From: Neelides folsomi
Lineage: Eukaryota; Arthropoda; Collembola; Neelipleona; Neelidae
NCBI GenBank assembly: GCA_034687125.1
Contig: JAQGBZ010000111.1
Location: 1 to 64,000, forward strand
Reading direction: 5' to 3'
Length of the DNA: 64,000 nt
Every line of letters begins with the position of its first letter. The stretch's first letter is position 1. Made by a program: the position numbers and the translations under genes. Below, piece by piece: positions 1 to 17,123 of the stretch. The notes beneath the pieces were generated by a model that worked only from the letters and a program-made list of their open reading frames with translations, ran no database searches and was not told the DNA's origin.

Positions 1-167
1 TGATGGTTATTTCATTTTGAGTTTTTCGAAAAATTTGAAATTTTCTGCCGTTTCTATAATTTCATGCCATAGTTTATATACACAGAATAAGTAATTACTT
101 AATGTTAGCAGTCTTAGCAGATTTGAATAAAGGGTGCTTAAGAAGTTATGTGGTTCAAAGAGCTTAC

Positions 168-3100
168 CCTGAATGCCCCCATCTGATTTTGGAATGACTA
201 ATTTGGGTTTAATTCCATTTTCCCTGAGAGTTTTGAGTTCCTCTTCTAAACGTTGATCCCAAGTTGCAGTAGTCTCATTGGCTTCATCTTGCTCTAATCC
301 AGCAGCGGCGAAAAGCCTTGATGTTCTATTAAACATTCATCATACTTAATAATACATTTCCACACATTTTGCTTTTAAAATAAATACATGAATAAATAAT
401 TTTCATTCAGTAGAGTGCGTGATTAAGGATTAAAACAATAATGTAAAACATCTCACATTAAATAATTATTATTTAAACGAGATATAATATGTGATTAGGT
501 GATTACACACATCACAGTGCAGACATTTATAAAAAATAAAAACTTGATTCATCTCATCATCTTAATGCTAAATTGTAATTAACAGATAAGTGTAAGATTG
601 CACTACTACAGTAATTGTAAGTTAGTTAGTTAATCATTCTGTAAATATTTTGCAACTTGATTGTAATAATAAATACTGAAATAATTGTATTTAATAATTG
701 TGTACAAATATAGAAAAGGTATCAAATAGGGAGTATGTTTTAAGTGTATAAAAATACACGTGGCAAAGCATCTGAAGATTTTACTCGTGATCATCAAAGT
801 GCAAGTGTAAACTTTTGAGAATTTGCTTATATCATAATGTATTTTGTATTACGTGCCCAAATTTTTAGGGGGATAATAAATCCCCGAATTACATTAGAAG
901 TTAATTCAGGCAATTTTCCAAGAATTATATAGGCATTTCAAGGTTTAGTGTAAACTTGAAACCTTATGCCACGGCATCACGACAGATACATTGCCGACAT
1001 TGCGTTATTTATTCGAAACAACGGTTTAACTATTTAATGACCGCGTCTGAAATTAGTTTGCTTGCTTTGAATATTCTCAAAGAATTACTCCATATTTTAA
1101 CAAAGTTTTTAAATTGACGTTTATCTCAACAAAAATATCCGTGTGTGCAAATTTTGTGATAAAATCATCGGTAGTAAAAATGATAGAAGAGGGCTATAAT
1201 GATAATACCCACAATAAACCCTCAAAATCCCATATACGAGGAATGTACAATAGTACTGTTTGTAACATAAATATAACTCAAAGTCCGGTTTAATGATTGA
1301 GATTGGCCAAAATGATACATTTATTGTAAGTTGTTTTTCCTTTGGCCTTCTCTTTGTGCGATTTTTGAAAGAAACTGCAGATGATGCATAAAACAGTTCA
1401 GGAAAAACTCAAATATTAAATGCGGGGAGTGCCGTCGAATTCCAGGATTCAATTCATCAGTTAATACAGAGCACATTCAATGAAAAGTAAATGAAAAAGT
1501 TCCATGCTTCAAAAACTGCTTTCTCATCCTTTTCTTCCAGATGATCTATTCGGTGAAATAGGAGGATATCGAGCATGACAAGGGAAAGGGAAGACATTGA
1601 GAAAAGATAAGAAGGAAGGTCATTGGGACGACTAGTGCGGAAATCAATTTGAAAAAAGATCCCATTTCTTTTTCTAAAATACTGATCTTATTACAAAACC
1701 AATACTAACAAATAACTAAACTAAAAGATTACAAAACTAAACTACATTACTACATATGGTACAATGCTAAATATTAAAATACTATACATTGACACTAACT
1801 ACAGATGATATTTGAACTATAAAAGATCAAATAAATGGCGGATTGGAGACGGAGAATCTGAACCTCCCTCGAGTACCTTGATGATTGAACGAGACTGGAA
1901 GAGGAGAACAGCCACTGCACCAAGATCCTCAATTCAACCCGGGGTTCATCTCTCTGAGTGCCTTCTTCACTCGACTCATTTTCTCCCGCATTGTTGCCCC
2001 TCATTGGAGAGCTGCATGAGGGGATTGAATATATAAAAAGGAATCTAATCCTCTCCTCCCGCCTAAATCGACCCGCCCATATCTTATTTAATATACTTTC
2101 CAAGTCTCTCATATCCTCTTTTTGGTCCACGGAGCAATTTGGGGTTTGAGACAGGTGGCGATGAAGATGGTTCCAGGTTTGAAATGTCTTTTATATATGA
2201 GAAATCTACTCACAGATAGTGGGTTTCTGTGTTCGAATGGAAAAAAACATCTGTGCGAGAGAAATAAAAATAGATCTTTCCCATCTCGCATCTCAGGGAC
2301 CCTGACTCAATCCGAGACGACGAATGCAAATTGGAGATTCTCTTATTTCCGCTCTCCTCTTCACTGCTGTCAGAGGCAGTTGGGAAACTTGGAATTCTTT
2401 CACCTACTCTCACGCAGTTCACTGGGCTAATAAATTGATAGCTTTAAAAGAACCATATTCGATTACATAGGATGGAAAAGGATTTTAGCAATTCGAGAAA
2501 TGAATTTGGAACGTGAAATATTGCTTTGATGATTTATGATTTTCTCCTACTTGATTTTGAATATTGGCGAGCTTATTAACTTTAGAAATGGAGTCTTCAC
2601 TACTGCCAAATTATGTAATACAGTTGGCAGATTAATTATGGCAGACTTTATAAAAGCTATAATTTTTACTTCATATTCTCAAATCAATACTCTTTTAATA
2701 AAGTTAATGTTACTTTAAAAATACAAATCTACTTAAATATATACAAGATTACTTTGAAAAGATTATGTATTTTCGCAATTCCGTTTATTTAATTAAACGA
2801 ATTACTGAGGATGTGAATTATGAAACTTAATTTAAATACCTATTGTTCATTACTTGGAGTGGATTTAATGTACAGGGCGTTTCACTTCGACATTTCCCTC
2901 GGCTAATGCTAAATATCTCTTTGATTAAGAAATGAAACAAACTTTTTATGTTATAACACAACCTTTAATAATCAACTCAAACATTAACCAGTGATCTGAG
3001 ACCCATTAGCCTCAATACATCTTTGGAATCGACCCTCCACGGCCCTACAACGATTTTTGAATTGGAAACATATTGCCATTTTCATGAAATTTCTGGGCAA

Positions 3101-6100
3101 CTTTTCTTATTGTTGGACACGAGGGAGGTAGAGTTTCAAAATGCCACCTTCTGACTTCCCGGAAATTTGCGGTCCTTGCAAATTCTTCAACCACAAACAC
3201 TTTTTCTTCAATTGAGAGTCGATGACCATAGTTCATTTTTGAGTGAAATGGAAAATGGAAAGGAAAATGAGAAAGTCGTGAACTTGTGACAAAAGATTTT
3301 ACCGTTTCTTTTGACTTCAACCATTGCGCCCGATAGTTTGCTGCAAACCTTTTATTATATTCCCCATCATATACAATTTATAAGAAAATCATACGTTGAA
3401 CAACTAAAGAGGTATTTAGCGTCGCCGAGGGAAATGTCGGAGTGAAACGCCCTGTACTTGGGTATGTAGCATGTAGTATAAGTATTTAGGAGAATAAATT
3501 GTTAGATTTTACGAAAGGTTCATAATGCTTAATAAAAATATAAATTGTAAAAAAGAATTACCCGAATAAGTCTGCCGAAAGCGTGAAAATCTTTTTCACA
3601 TGATATCTTTTGTATTTCTTCTGATATTGTTCCTGAAACGAGAAAATCAGTCAAGTTAGACCAATAATTTTATACTGCTTTTGAAAGGATCATAGAAAGT
3701 ACTCCTATGTATTGTGTAAGTACATAAATTATGTAAACTGGCAAACATTGCATTATTAAAAGAAGTCAAAGGACCCATTTAGTAAATGTAAATGTGAAAG
3801 GGGACTTGCGCCTTGCGAATACACAATGAGGGAATATACTTTCTAATTATTAGGCAATCGGTATCATTTTCGGGTATTCACCTCAATCATTCTGACATAG
3901 AAATTAGAGGGGAAAGGTTCACTTACTGTGACGAGGACTTTATCCGCATCTGATATGCGGCATTTTCGATGAGTCGCGAACAGCATCAATTGCGGCCACC
4001 AGTGAAAGATAAGGCGAACCAGTCCAAAGGAAAGCACAATTGCGACCCAAGTGATGATTGTCCGCATCCGCCTCTCCTCATAACCCTCAATTTCCATTTG
4101 GTCTTCTTCCCCAAAGTTGAGAAACTCTTTGAATTCGGATTTGAAAGACGACGACCCATCTCCGTCCTCATTCTTCCCATTTCCACTTCGACCGCTCTTC
4201 GCTGGAACCCAAAGAACGCATTTAATATATGAGAAATTGAATTAAACAAACTCCCTTCATGCTTTTACTTTTATGTAAGATAAAAAATGCTTTTTCCAAC
4301 TTTCCAACTCCTTCAACTTTTCAAGGAAGTCATGCTTTTATTCCTTTTAGCTATTTATATCTTTTCATAAAAATTTTGGCGGAATTTTAATTTAATTCTT
4401 TAAAATAAAATTTAATTATTCCAACTACACTTTCTACTTTCAGCGTAGCGTATAAGATAATATCGTATACCTAGTAAAAGAAAATGTTATATTATCCTTT
4501 TGAAAAACTCTAACAAAGAAGTTTCGAATAACAAAGCCTGTAGCTAAAATGGTATAATGCATTTTAATATTCTTAGAGTAATTGTGTAAAGCCATTTAGT
4601 CAAAGCATACAATTATTTTCGGCCACGAGCCCGAGGGCCACGAGCTTTACAACTAAAATTAAATATTGGCCATGCATGAAAAGTTTATCTAGGGAGTATT
4701 AACTTAAGCCATATTTTATGATTTATTTTTTCAGTTTTTACTCCCTACATTACATGCTTAAGTTCTTTAGAGAATAAACTTGCTAATACTTCTTAAAACA
4801 CTCCTATCAAATAATGAAATAAAATTGCTTATAATGCAATTAAATAAGATGAAGGAAGGAAGGAAAGAATCAAAATTACATTATTCCTTATAGGTTTAAT
4901 TAAAATAAGCTAATAAATGATTATTTTATGTCTTCCACAGCAGACTAACAACAATAAACTTACCTAATGAATGTTTAATAAAAGATAAAAAAATAATTAA
5001 TGTTTGTCAGAGTGTTAAAAAAGCAACCAAGGCATGATGCCATTGTAATCTGAGCTATTGTTACTTCATATAATATTACATAACCATTGTCTAATCGTTT
5101 AGCTATGCCGGCTCTGCCTAAACCAATCAAAGGTCAAAGACAAAGCGAACCTAAAGGATATTAAGTAATAAGTCATAGACATATAGTGTGGATGGTGAAC
5201 CTTTAATGAGTTCAACTTCTTGATCGCCAAACCGTTCCTTTTCACACTTAACTCCCCGAAAAAGACAGTAGAAAGAACACCAATCGATGAGTTTGAGCCT
5301 CAAACTCTCGGTTGTTGAAACTGGTGCACAGTTCCCTGCCATTGAACTTTATTGAAACACGACGAGAAATCAATCTTAGACTTTCTTGGCTTTATCGCTT
5401 CCGAAACTGATTGAACCACACGTGAAAAATTAAGTTCCAAGAAATCCAATTGTTCTCCTTAGGAGGAAAATGAACCAAAGTGTTTGATAAGCACGAGGGC
5501 AGAGAAAAGTATATCAATTTATAACACGGTCAACAAATTAGGGATATACTAATAAGTCGTTTTATAGAGTAGTTAGGATTGGTTAATAGCCCTAGCTAAT
5601 GCGTTCAAAATGTTCCAAGGGAAATTGTAGAGGAGATTAAGGGATGCTATCTGCAGGGTTGTGGTCGCCAGAAATTCGGTCCAAAGTTGGCGTTTCCTCT
5701 CACGGCCTTCGCCTCCCTTGGTCCTGGTGCTGGGAGGAATAGCGGCGGGTTGTGGGAGTGGTTGGGGCCTAGTCAGGGTCCTGGTTCACTCACGTCCCTG
5801 CCCCATCGCACTTGTTCGAATTGACCGAAGACGTGGGCAGGGACGTATCCAGGGACTTGGGCTCCAAGTAAGTTCCGGTCTCTCACTGCCCCGCAAGAAC
5901 GAGGAGCAACGGAGGGAAAGTTTTTCCGATTATCTTCTTCCACAACAAGACTTTTTATACCCTTCATTTTGGTATTCTTTTTTATATGACTGTAAGTGAG
6001 GATATGGCGATTTCCTGGGAATACTCATGCAGGGACGTTTGGAATTTAATTGGAATTGAAGGAATTTATCTTGCTCTTGAACTCTCGAGCCGCAGACTTG

Positions 6101-7355
6101 GTGAACCACGCGTTCCAATAAGTCTTGAGTGACGGTGCCAAGGAAAAGTTGAACTTTTTTATGTTAAAGTCGAAAATTGTCGAAGGTTTCCCTTGTTGAA
6201 GATTGAGGGCGAAATTTAGAATGGCTAGACGCACTTTACGAGAAACGGCTGACTCAAATGGAGACGGGAGACAAATGGGAACTTCTCTCAACTCACTTCC
6301 TCGACTGTCTGAGCCGGTGTGGGATTTCGGGACTCGGGTGGTTCATTTCTTCCCATTTTCCTCCTTCTTGTTCTTCAAGAGCTCACGCGTATTCGCAGTC
6401 CAAGCATTTCATACATTAGGAGGGATATTGGCCTATTTCATTTTTGCATGCGCTACGCAAAACTAAAGGCATGCTGGTTCTCCGGGCAAATGGACGGGTT
6501 GTAAAGGGTTCCTTCGCATATACATAGAATTCACTGCATGTGGGTTCGGTTTCTGTGTTTCTCCCAGCCCGAATTCGGGCATACCGACTGCATGTCTCAA
6601 CCCATGTCTCGTGCTTTCAGTCCAAAATTATTCTCTCATCTCGTAAACTTCCATGCATTAGTAATAACACCCAAATTGTGATGATACTCTGTGCGAGACA
6701 GACGCCTCAGTTTGGAGATCATTAGCCCTGGGCTTTCCCTATCTAATTTAACTTTCAACATTGACTTACGGAGCATAATTTTTCCCTCTAAATTACTAAC
6801 TTGGAAATTCTATTTCCTTAATTTGGTTAATCAGTTAGATAACTCATCTTTATATACAGATATTCTGTATGTAAATAGAGATAGTATGGAATGGAGTATT
6901 AAGAATTTTAAAATATGAAAGCTTATGATATTTTTATCAAAATTCATTAGTAAGCTCTTCCATATTAGGATTTATAGCATTTATAGAAAATGTTTATAAA
7001 AATCAAACATTTTTTCTTACCCTGTTTAGAATTTTCGTTTTGAGTTAAATTCGGGTTGAATGAAGAACGTTGATTTATTGGATCATCTTTGAAACTTTTA
7101 TTTTGCACTTCTTGGAATGAGGAAGCAATACTTATGGAGCTCACATTCACAGTTTCAACAGAAGTTCCTGGATTAAAAGACGCTCGTCTTCTAAAAATAC
7201 CTTAAATAAAAAGACAATTAACTAGTAATTTAGATTATTTAATAAATGAAAATATCAGCATTTTAGCAATTACATAATTGATGACTTGGTTTAATTGTTG
7301 TTGATTAAATATTATGTAAGTATAATCAAATCATCTTACCTCTCAAAAATCCCAT
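168..7355 (-). CDS. P5B-type ATPase (ATP13A2/3-like), N-terminal exons only
   Basis: Partial gene running off the left edge. Proposed coding exons in transcript order: 7355-7340 (ATG plus 13 nt), 7200-7021, 4201-3927, 3632-3562 and 325-168; phases agree throughout, giving 233 residues. The third exon carries the diagnostic P5B start: EEDQMEIEGYEERR (residues 97-110), then a hydrophobic segment at about 112-134 ending FHWWPQLMLFATHRKC, then DADKVLV. This closely resembles the animal ATP13A3 pattern ED-MEI-GY, membrane segment, W-P-W-ATC, ADTVLL. The family are P-type ATPases of late endosomes and lysosomes, several of which export polyamines. The DKTGT catalytic site lies outside the window. 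About 100 Ser/Asn-rich residues precede the conserved core, and M101 could be an alternative start. The first coding exon (16 nt) and the last (325-168, weak pyrimidine tract before its acceptor) are the least certain; the core exon 4201-3927 is secure. Confidence 0.72.
2871..3456 (-). mobile_element. Internally deleted mariner/Tc1-like transposon with intact terminal inverted repeats
   Basis: Both ends carry the same inverted sequence. The left end, just inside TA at 2871-2872, reads CAGGGCGTTTCACTTCGACA. The right end at 3424-3456 is its reverse complement with one mismatch over the outer 33 bases. Similarity continues inward for about 20 more bases (GCTAAATA-CTCTTT), so the repeats are roughly 53 bp. 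TA at both borders fits the TA target duplication of the Tc1/mariner superfamily. At 586 bp it is less than half the length of an autonomous element, and it keeps only the start and end of a transposase, so it cannot supply its own enzyme. It lies in an intron of the P5B ATPase gene, with its transposase remnant on the same strand. Confidence 0.85.
2984..3236 (-). pseudogene. Broken mariner-type transposase: N-terminal DNA-binding part joined to the last codons
   Basis: From ATG at 3236-3234 the minus strand reads MNYGHRLSIEEKVFVVEEFA, continuing to about 3060 with a WHFETLPPSCPTIRKVAQKF segment. This resembles the helix-turn-helix domain (DUF4817-like) common at the N-terminus of arthropod mariner-like transposases. 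The frame stops at 3045. Shifted by one base, about 3056-2984 reads NRCRAVEGRFQRCIEANGSQ before TAA, resembling the C-terminal tail of mariner transposases. The catalytic DDE/D core between them is absent. This is an internal deletion plus frameshift; the protein is not functional. Confidence 0.7.
4202..7020. other. Intron of the P5B ATPase gene with a GC-rich island
   Basis: No exon of the ATPase is needed here, because the flanking exons join in phase. The flanks are AT-rich. About 5640-5930 is strikingly GC-rich for this window and is open on both strands (plus 5661-5999), and about 6200-6720 is also less AT-rich. The translations are low-complexity Gly/Arg/Pro/Leu with no family resemblance, so I read them as chance ORFs in a non-coding island (possible enhancer or non-coding RNA). 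Confidence 0.45.
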
Positions 7356-10300
7356 TTTATTATGAAACCACCGTAAATCACAGTCGTTCTATTTTCAGTA
7401 TTTTATCACGTTCGGCTTAATCACATCACAAATCACAATGGAGCAGTTTGGCTTAAAGTTATAAACAGGAATCAGGAAGTAACATCCTATAAAATAACAA
7501 TATTAACATCAGGTATACTCACTAAATTTTCATCTCATTAATAATGAAATTCATTTGCATTTTTATAAAACAATTAACTTCATAATGAACAAATGCTAAA
7601 TATCTGTGTTGAATCATAATTGCATCATAATAAAAAAGAAAAACAATATCATGGACATGGACATGGATTATAAATTCAAAAATATTTAATGCTCAAGTAA
7701 AATAAGAAAATGTTTATTTTAGATAATCAATTCTTCGATATTGATGACCACATTGTATTTAGAACATGCATAAATATTCATAAGCAAGACGAGGTGTTTA
7801 TTCTGCAGGTGCTTATTCGATGAATGTATTGTTACAATATTAGCTACATATTGTATCTTGTATCCTATATTCTAATAGATGGTTTGAATAGTCTAAACTA
7901 CTATAATTTATTCATTATCAATTATCACAATTACACATACATATTCATTTTACATTAATACACATGTACTGTAGTCTAACCTGGATTATTGTCGTTGATA
8001 AAATTTCGACTTAATTACATAGGCTAGACTACAATATACATATACCATATTTATTATTCATTTATTATTTTTATTTACTGATGTTGATTAAATGATTAAT
8101 TAGCGATAATTTGATAAAGGAACTGGGACTGTGAGTCTTTGACCCAAATTGTACGACATAACTAATTAAAAGCACCAATTGTTTAACAAGTCAAAATTGT
8201 AAATACTTACTAATAGTGTTAAAGATTATAAAACATACCGTAATGAAAATCGGCTGAAGTCGTCTGAAAACTTTTTAAATTAATATTTCTCACATTTGAT
8301 CTCTGTATCTAATTAAATATCTAAATACAAAAATCATTTGTATAAAATACTATTAAATTAAATCTTAAATGCTGTGCCGCTCTATGCCTAACCATAAAAT
8401 CTGAACAATAAACTGTAAAGTTGCTTAATTATAAATATTTATTAATTTGTTATAAAATAAAACACCGACCAAAGACACGAGCCAAATACATACTTGTAAT
8501 CTAAATTTTACACTTCCCTCATGTGAGTCGTTAAAAATGAGCGTAACTTTAATCAAATGAGTAAGTTATCAAATGCACATTAACTTTTCAGCTCAAGGCA
8601 GACAGGTCTTCAACTAGACTCAATAATGATTCTTGGCATAATGAAATTTACGGTTTAAATACTCATTATTATATAACACTATAAACACAGCACAAATATT
8701 ATATATGCATGTAATATACGCATACAATAGATAGTATATTGTATTACTAATACAATACTTTTATATTAGAAAGTCACAATGGAAGGAGAATGCACTAAAC
8801 TTCGTTATAGGTACATGTTGTATTATACTCATTTCTGTATGTTTGATTTTAATGTAATGTCTCTGATTATTTGACTGTAATTTAGACAATTACTAAGAAT
8901 TTAATAACCACATCACAAAATCACAATTGAGTAAATTCCACTTAATAATAAAATGAAATCAATGTTAAGTGTCGATTCAATAAACCTTTGAAGTTGGGGT
9001 ACTTAGACCCAGTCAAACTAAATAAACAAAATTCTATTATTTTCCCAAGAATTGATAATATTGAGATTTAGGAATAATAATACACCAAAGGATAATTTGT
9101 AATGAGATAAATAGGGAGACTTAAAAAAGACCCTTCTTAATTTATTGTGTACCTATAATTGTTGCATAAAATCAAATATTTGTCTTTGCATTTATCACTT
9201 CCATATATCACAACACAATAATGCACAACAAATTACTTAAGTTAAGTTTTTATAACTCAATGAACATTTTAATGAACATTATAATACTTAATCCTTCTCT
9301 ATTGAAAATCAATGATGTTATCAATCTTGTTTCAATAAAATATTTGTTCTAAATATCATAATAGTTATTAAGAACTTTACGATACTTTTGTACAAGTCTG
9401 GTATAATATCTTCACGGTCAGTGTGATAATAATGAAATTTAGAGAAAGAGTTAGTTAAGAAAAATATATTTATTTTCCCATCGAGGAGAGAATCAGTTGA
9501 AAGACCTTGTGATGAGATGGGATGGAAATGGAACACTATTGTATACTTTGATGTATGTATTTATTCAGAGTTAAGAGTAATATTGAGACTACGAACTACT
9601 GTAGTTGGATTTCAATGAGTTGTGGAGTTAATGCAATGATCTAGCACTTTTACAATAAACTTATGTGACTACATGGCATTATATTATTTTGGCCCCGTAA
9701 ACTCTAAAAAGAGAATGGACAACGTAGAGAATTGGAAAAGCTTGGCTTATCCGTAAATAATTCATTTCTAAACAAGAGGAGCATAAAATTTAAAAGCTAT
9801 GTATTTTATATACATACCATATGTATATATTGGTAGGTTTTAAAGATATTCAAATTCAGAGATGAAATTTTTGCAGAGATGGAATTATACTATCAGTACG
9901 AACAGAAATATTAAACAGGTGTATAAATCTGATAAATGCTTGAAATAACACAATAACTCCTTAATTCCTTATGCTAAAACATGTATATGATATAATGATA
10001 TAGGATACGTAATTACTTGGTAAACAGTGAGTTATAGAGTCCTTAATTGCAATTATGCAAGGTTCTTGTACGTAAATTCTACATATTATTGTTTAGTACC
10101 TGTATTCAAAAAACGATCCAGACAAATGTATTTAATATGCATACTTTATACTGCTTAATATTGAATCTGGAATCTTGAGTATATCAAAACCTATGATAGC
10201 CTGAATAAGTTTTTTTTCTTTTTATAAATATAATCGCATGTCCTCAAGCAGTTTAATATTGGTGAACCTTGAATTATCGGAGTGAAGAAAAATACGTCCC

Positions 10301-11192
10301 GTCCGAAGCAATAGGTAACAAATAGCAATGCACAATGAAAAATAAAAGTTATTTAATATTGCTTTAGTATAAGTATGTAGTAGATGTACTACCTAATATA
10401 TACTATTTATAGATTATAATATAGATATTTCAATGTTGAACGACATCTCTCTCTGAGAGACTCTGTAAAGTAAAATGGCTTATTGACATTGAAATATCCT
10501 AATTTTGGATTTGAACTTGTGTATACAGATTTGTCATATTAGAATTCATGTAATTCTTATGGCATTGTTTGAAGCAAATTGAAATATGAATCTATTCATA
10601 TGTCTGTATTTACAATTTAAGTATATAGAATATCTAATCAATGTGGTCAATATCCGAACAAATTTATCAGATAAAATCCCCAAAACTGAATAAAATGAGT
10701 ATATGTCCTATATGTACCTTTTACATACTTTTATCTAAATAAGAAATATTGAGTCTTCTATAATATAATTTAATAATTATTTTTAGTAATTATGAGACAT
10801 GTTTTTCATTGAAGTAAAAACTTATCTTAATCCGTTATACTTATTATCAGTAATTTATAGAATGCAATTCGATAATTTATTTTAAGTAATACTTGTTCAT
10901 TATAAGTTAATCGCATTGAACATTATTGATTTGATTTGGTTAATGGAAATAAAATGGCTTACTTATCTTTGCGTGAAAATTACTTTTAAGATGTATTATG
11001 TGAATAAGTTTATGAGTGTATATTTTATAGGATACATTAATTTTGGCTAATAATGATTATGATATGAATAATATGCTTATGAAAGATAATGAAATAATGA
11101 GACAAGCAAAAGTGATCGACTCAGATATATTTATTTTCAATCTAAAGTTTAAAGGGCAATTAAATCAACATTTATTTTATTTAAAAGTATTA

Positions 11193-11272
11193 TACAGAGT
11201 GGGCCATAAGTTGCTTTCTTTTTAATACGATTGTTTATTTAAAAAAGAAAGCAACTTATTGCCCACCCTGTA
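11193..11272. mobile_element. Miniature foldback element (Tc1/mariner-type MITE)
   Basis: A 76-bp near-perfect inverted repeat at 11195-11270 begins CAGAGTGGGCCATAAGTTGC and ends with its complement, GCAACTTATTGCCCACCCTG. The two arms (about 35 bp each) are separated by a few bases, and TA dinucleotides flank both sides. The CAG...CTG ends inside TA and the GTGGGC motif are typical of tiny mariner-derived foldbacks. The element has no coding capacity. Transcribed, it would form a long hairpin. Confidence 0.7.
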
Positions 11273-12548
11273 TACCAATACGTTATATTTATTTGTATTT
11301 ACCACAATTGCCAAACTAGCTAATTGCGATACACATTAATACCATAAAATGTTTAAGAATGTATAATTAACACTTTTTATACAATTAGGTTAGAGTAACA
11401 ATTTAATTAACGAATACTTTAAATGAATGTTTTAAACATTACAAAATTAAGGTCATGAATGATTTAAGTTAGAACAAATATTTAACTATAAATAATTCAT
11501 ATTAAAAAATGAAAATGAATTGTGATATACCTAAATTAAAAAGAGAGCAAAGTATGTATGACATACGTTAACAATATTATAAATACTTATGTATATATAA
11601 ATTACACATACTTAACTACATTGAGTAAACTTCGTAACAAAAATTAATTCAATGTAGTTTTAATGTAATCATAACAGACTTTAATTTGAAATGTTTGAAT
11701 AAACTGGAAATATTAAATGTGGGAATCATCACTCCCTAACTATTACATGTATGATAAGTATAGTGAAAAGTTTAGATAATCTAAATAATTAATAATTAAA
11801 AACATGATATGTATCGAGTATTATCATATAATAAAGAAATTATAAAGCAACTTGTATTGGGTAAAAGCTAAAATTGTATGGTAAATGAGGTAGTGTTGTG
11901 GAGGGCATCTGATTTTTTAATGTAAAAATTAAAGAATAAATTATCTATAAATTGAGAATTGAGATGAAGAAATTTGGTTTTACTTTCTAGCGAGTTTCAC
12001 TTAATATCGTTGTATTGTAAATTAATCATTAATTTCATAATAAATTAAAACATCAGCAAACCGATTTCAATTGGATTAGATGATTTGAAACTGTATTTGT
12101 GACATCGTATGATTCGAAATTTAATAAACGTAATTCGTTTACTAAATAAATAGGCAGATTAAGGCAGAAAATCATTAGCATTAATATTATTTATAAAATC
12201 CAAGAAATAATTATTAAAAAAATAATCAAGCGAGACGAATCTTACGCTTTACGTATCATACTACATGCAATAAATCAATCTCATACAATAATATAATAGT
12301 AATAATATCTCCGTAATTATTTTATATGTATAAATAGAAAAAGAAATGATAACTAAAATACTTACGACTAACCTTAAAATTAATAAAATTAAAAATCATG
12401 TGATAATGGCATACAAAAAGATTTTAATATATTATCATAACATATATCCTATTTAGCCTGATTGTAAGGATATTTAACGAGTGATGTGCTATAATTTAAA
12501 CAATCTTATATCATTGGATCTCTTTATACAATATGAGAAAGGTAACAA

Positions 12549-12554
12549 TTTATT
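12549..12554 (-). terminator. Possible polyadenylation signal of the ACK gene
   Basis: The minus strand reads AATAAA here, about 230 nt after the ACK stop codon at 12781. In such AT-rich DNA the hexamer is common by chance, so this is only a candidate. Confidence 0.25.
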
Positions 12555-12780
12555 AATGTAAACATTGTAATATTAGGTGATTATTAATTACGAACAAAAA
12601 ATATATGGTACACATATACCTATACATACCTGTGTAATGTAATTAAATTTTAAAAAAATGTAGTAATGTAAGAAAATCACCAGATTGACGCAATCCATAT
12701 CAATACGACGTTCGACGTAGGAAATTCCGATAACATGATAAATATTTAATAGGTATGTGTGCATGTGAATTTTCTTAATT

Positions 12781-17123
<4,343 letters not shown>

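Larger units (their letters stand above)
326..3561. other. Intron of the P5B ATPase gene, with a higher-GC island and a transposon
   Basis: AT-rich non-coding DNA between two proposed exons of the minus-strand ATPase. About 1820-2430 is less AT-rich and holds overlapping ORFs on both strands (for example 2122-2430 plus and 1795-2130 minus), but their translations show no recognisable domain or coding-like composition. It also contains the mariner-like element at 2871-3456. Nothing else recognisable. Confidence 0.5.
7356..12780. other. AT-rich intergenic region
   Basis: About 5.4 kb between the 5' end of the P5B ATPase gene and the 3' end of the ACK gene, both on the minus strand. It should include the ATPase 5' leader and promoter next to 7355 and the ACK 3' UTR next to 12781, but I see no clear core promoter. 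ORFs here are short and AT-driven. A 76-bp foldback element at 11195-11270 is the only defined feature. Confidence 0.6.

Noticed and set aside
7-336. Minus-strand ORF taken as an independent small gene
   Set aside because: A GTAAGC donor at 167-166 ends the exon, and an acceptor at 327-326 joins it in phase to the upstream P5B ATPase exon. The rest of the ORF is intron read-through.
1795-2430. Overlapping ORFs on both strands as protein genes
   Set aside because: Translations are low-complexity with no family resemblance, and frames are open on both strands because the local base composition is less AT-rich.
5661-5999. 112-residue Gly/Arg/Leu-rich ORF
   Set aside because: It is an artefact of a GC-rich island; it has no domain, no splice logic and an overlapping minus-strand ORF.
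7970-8033. Short inverted repeat (TGTAGTCTAACCT with AGGCTAGACTACA)
   Set aside because: Only 12 of 13 matches with a 38-base gap and no borders. Many such pairs are expected by chance in AT-rich DNA.
10424-10498. Hairpin with a 13-bp stem (GATATTTCAATGT) as a possible microRNA precursor
   Set aside because: The stem is too short, the loop is about 49 nt, and pairing does not extend on either side.
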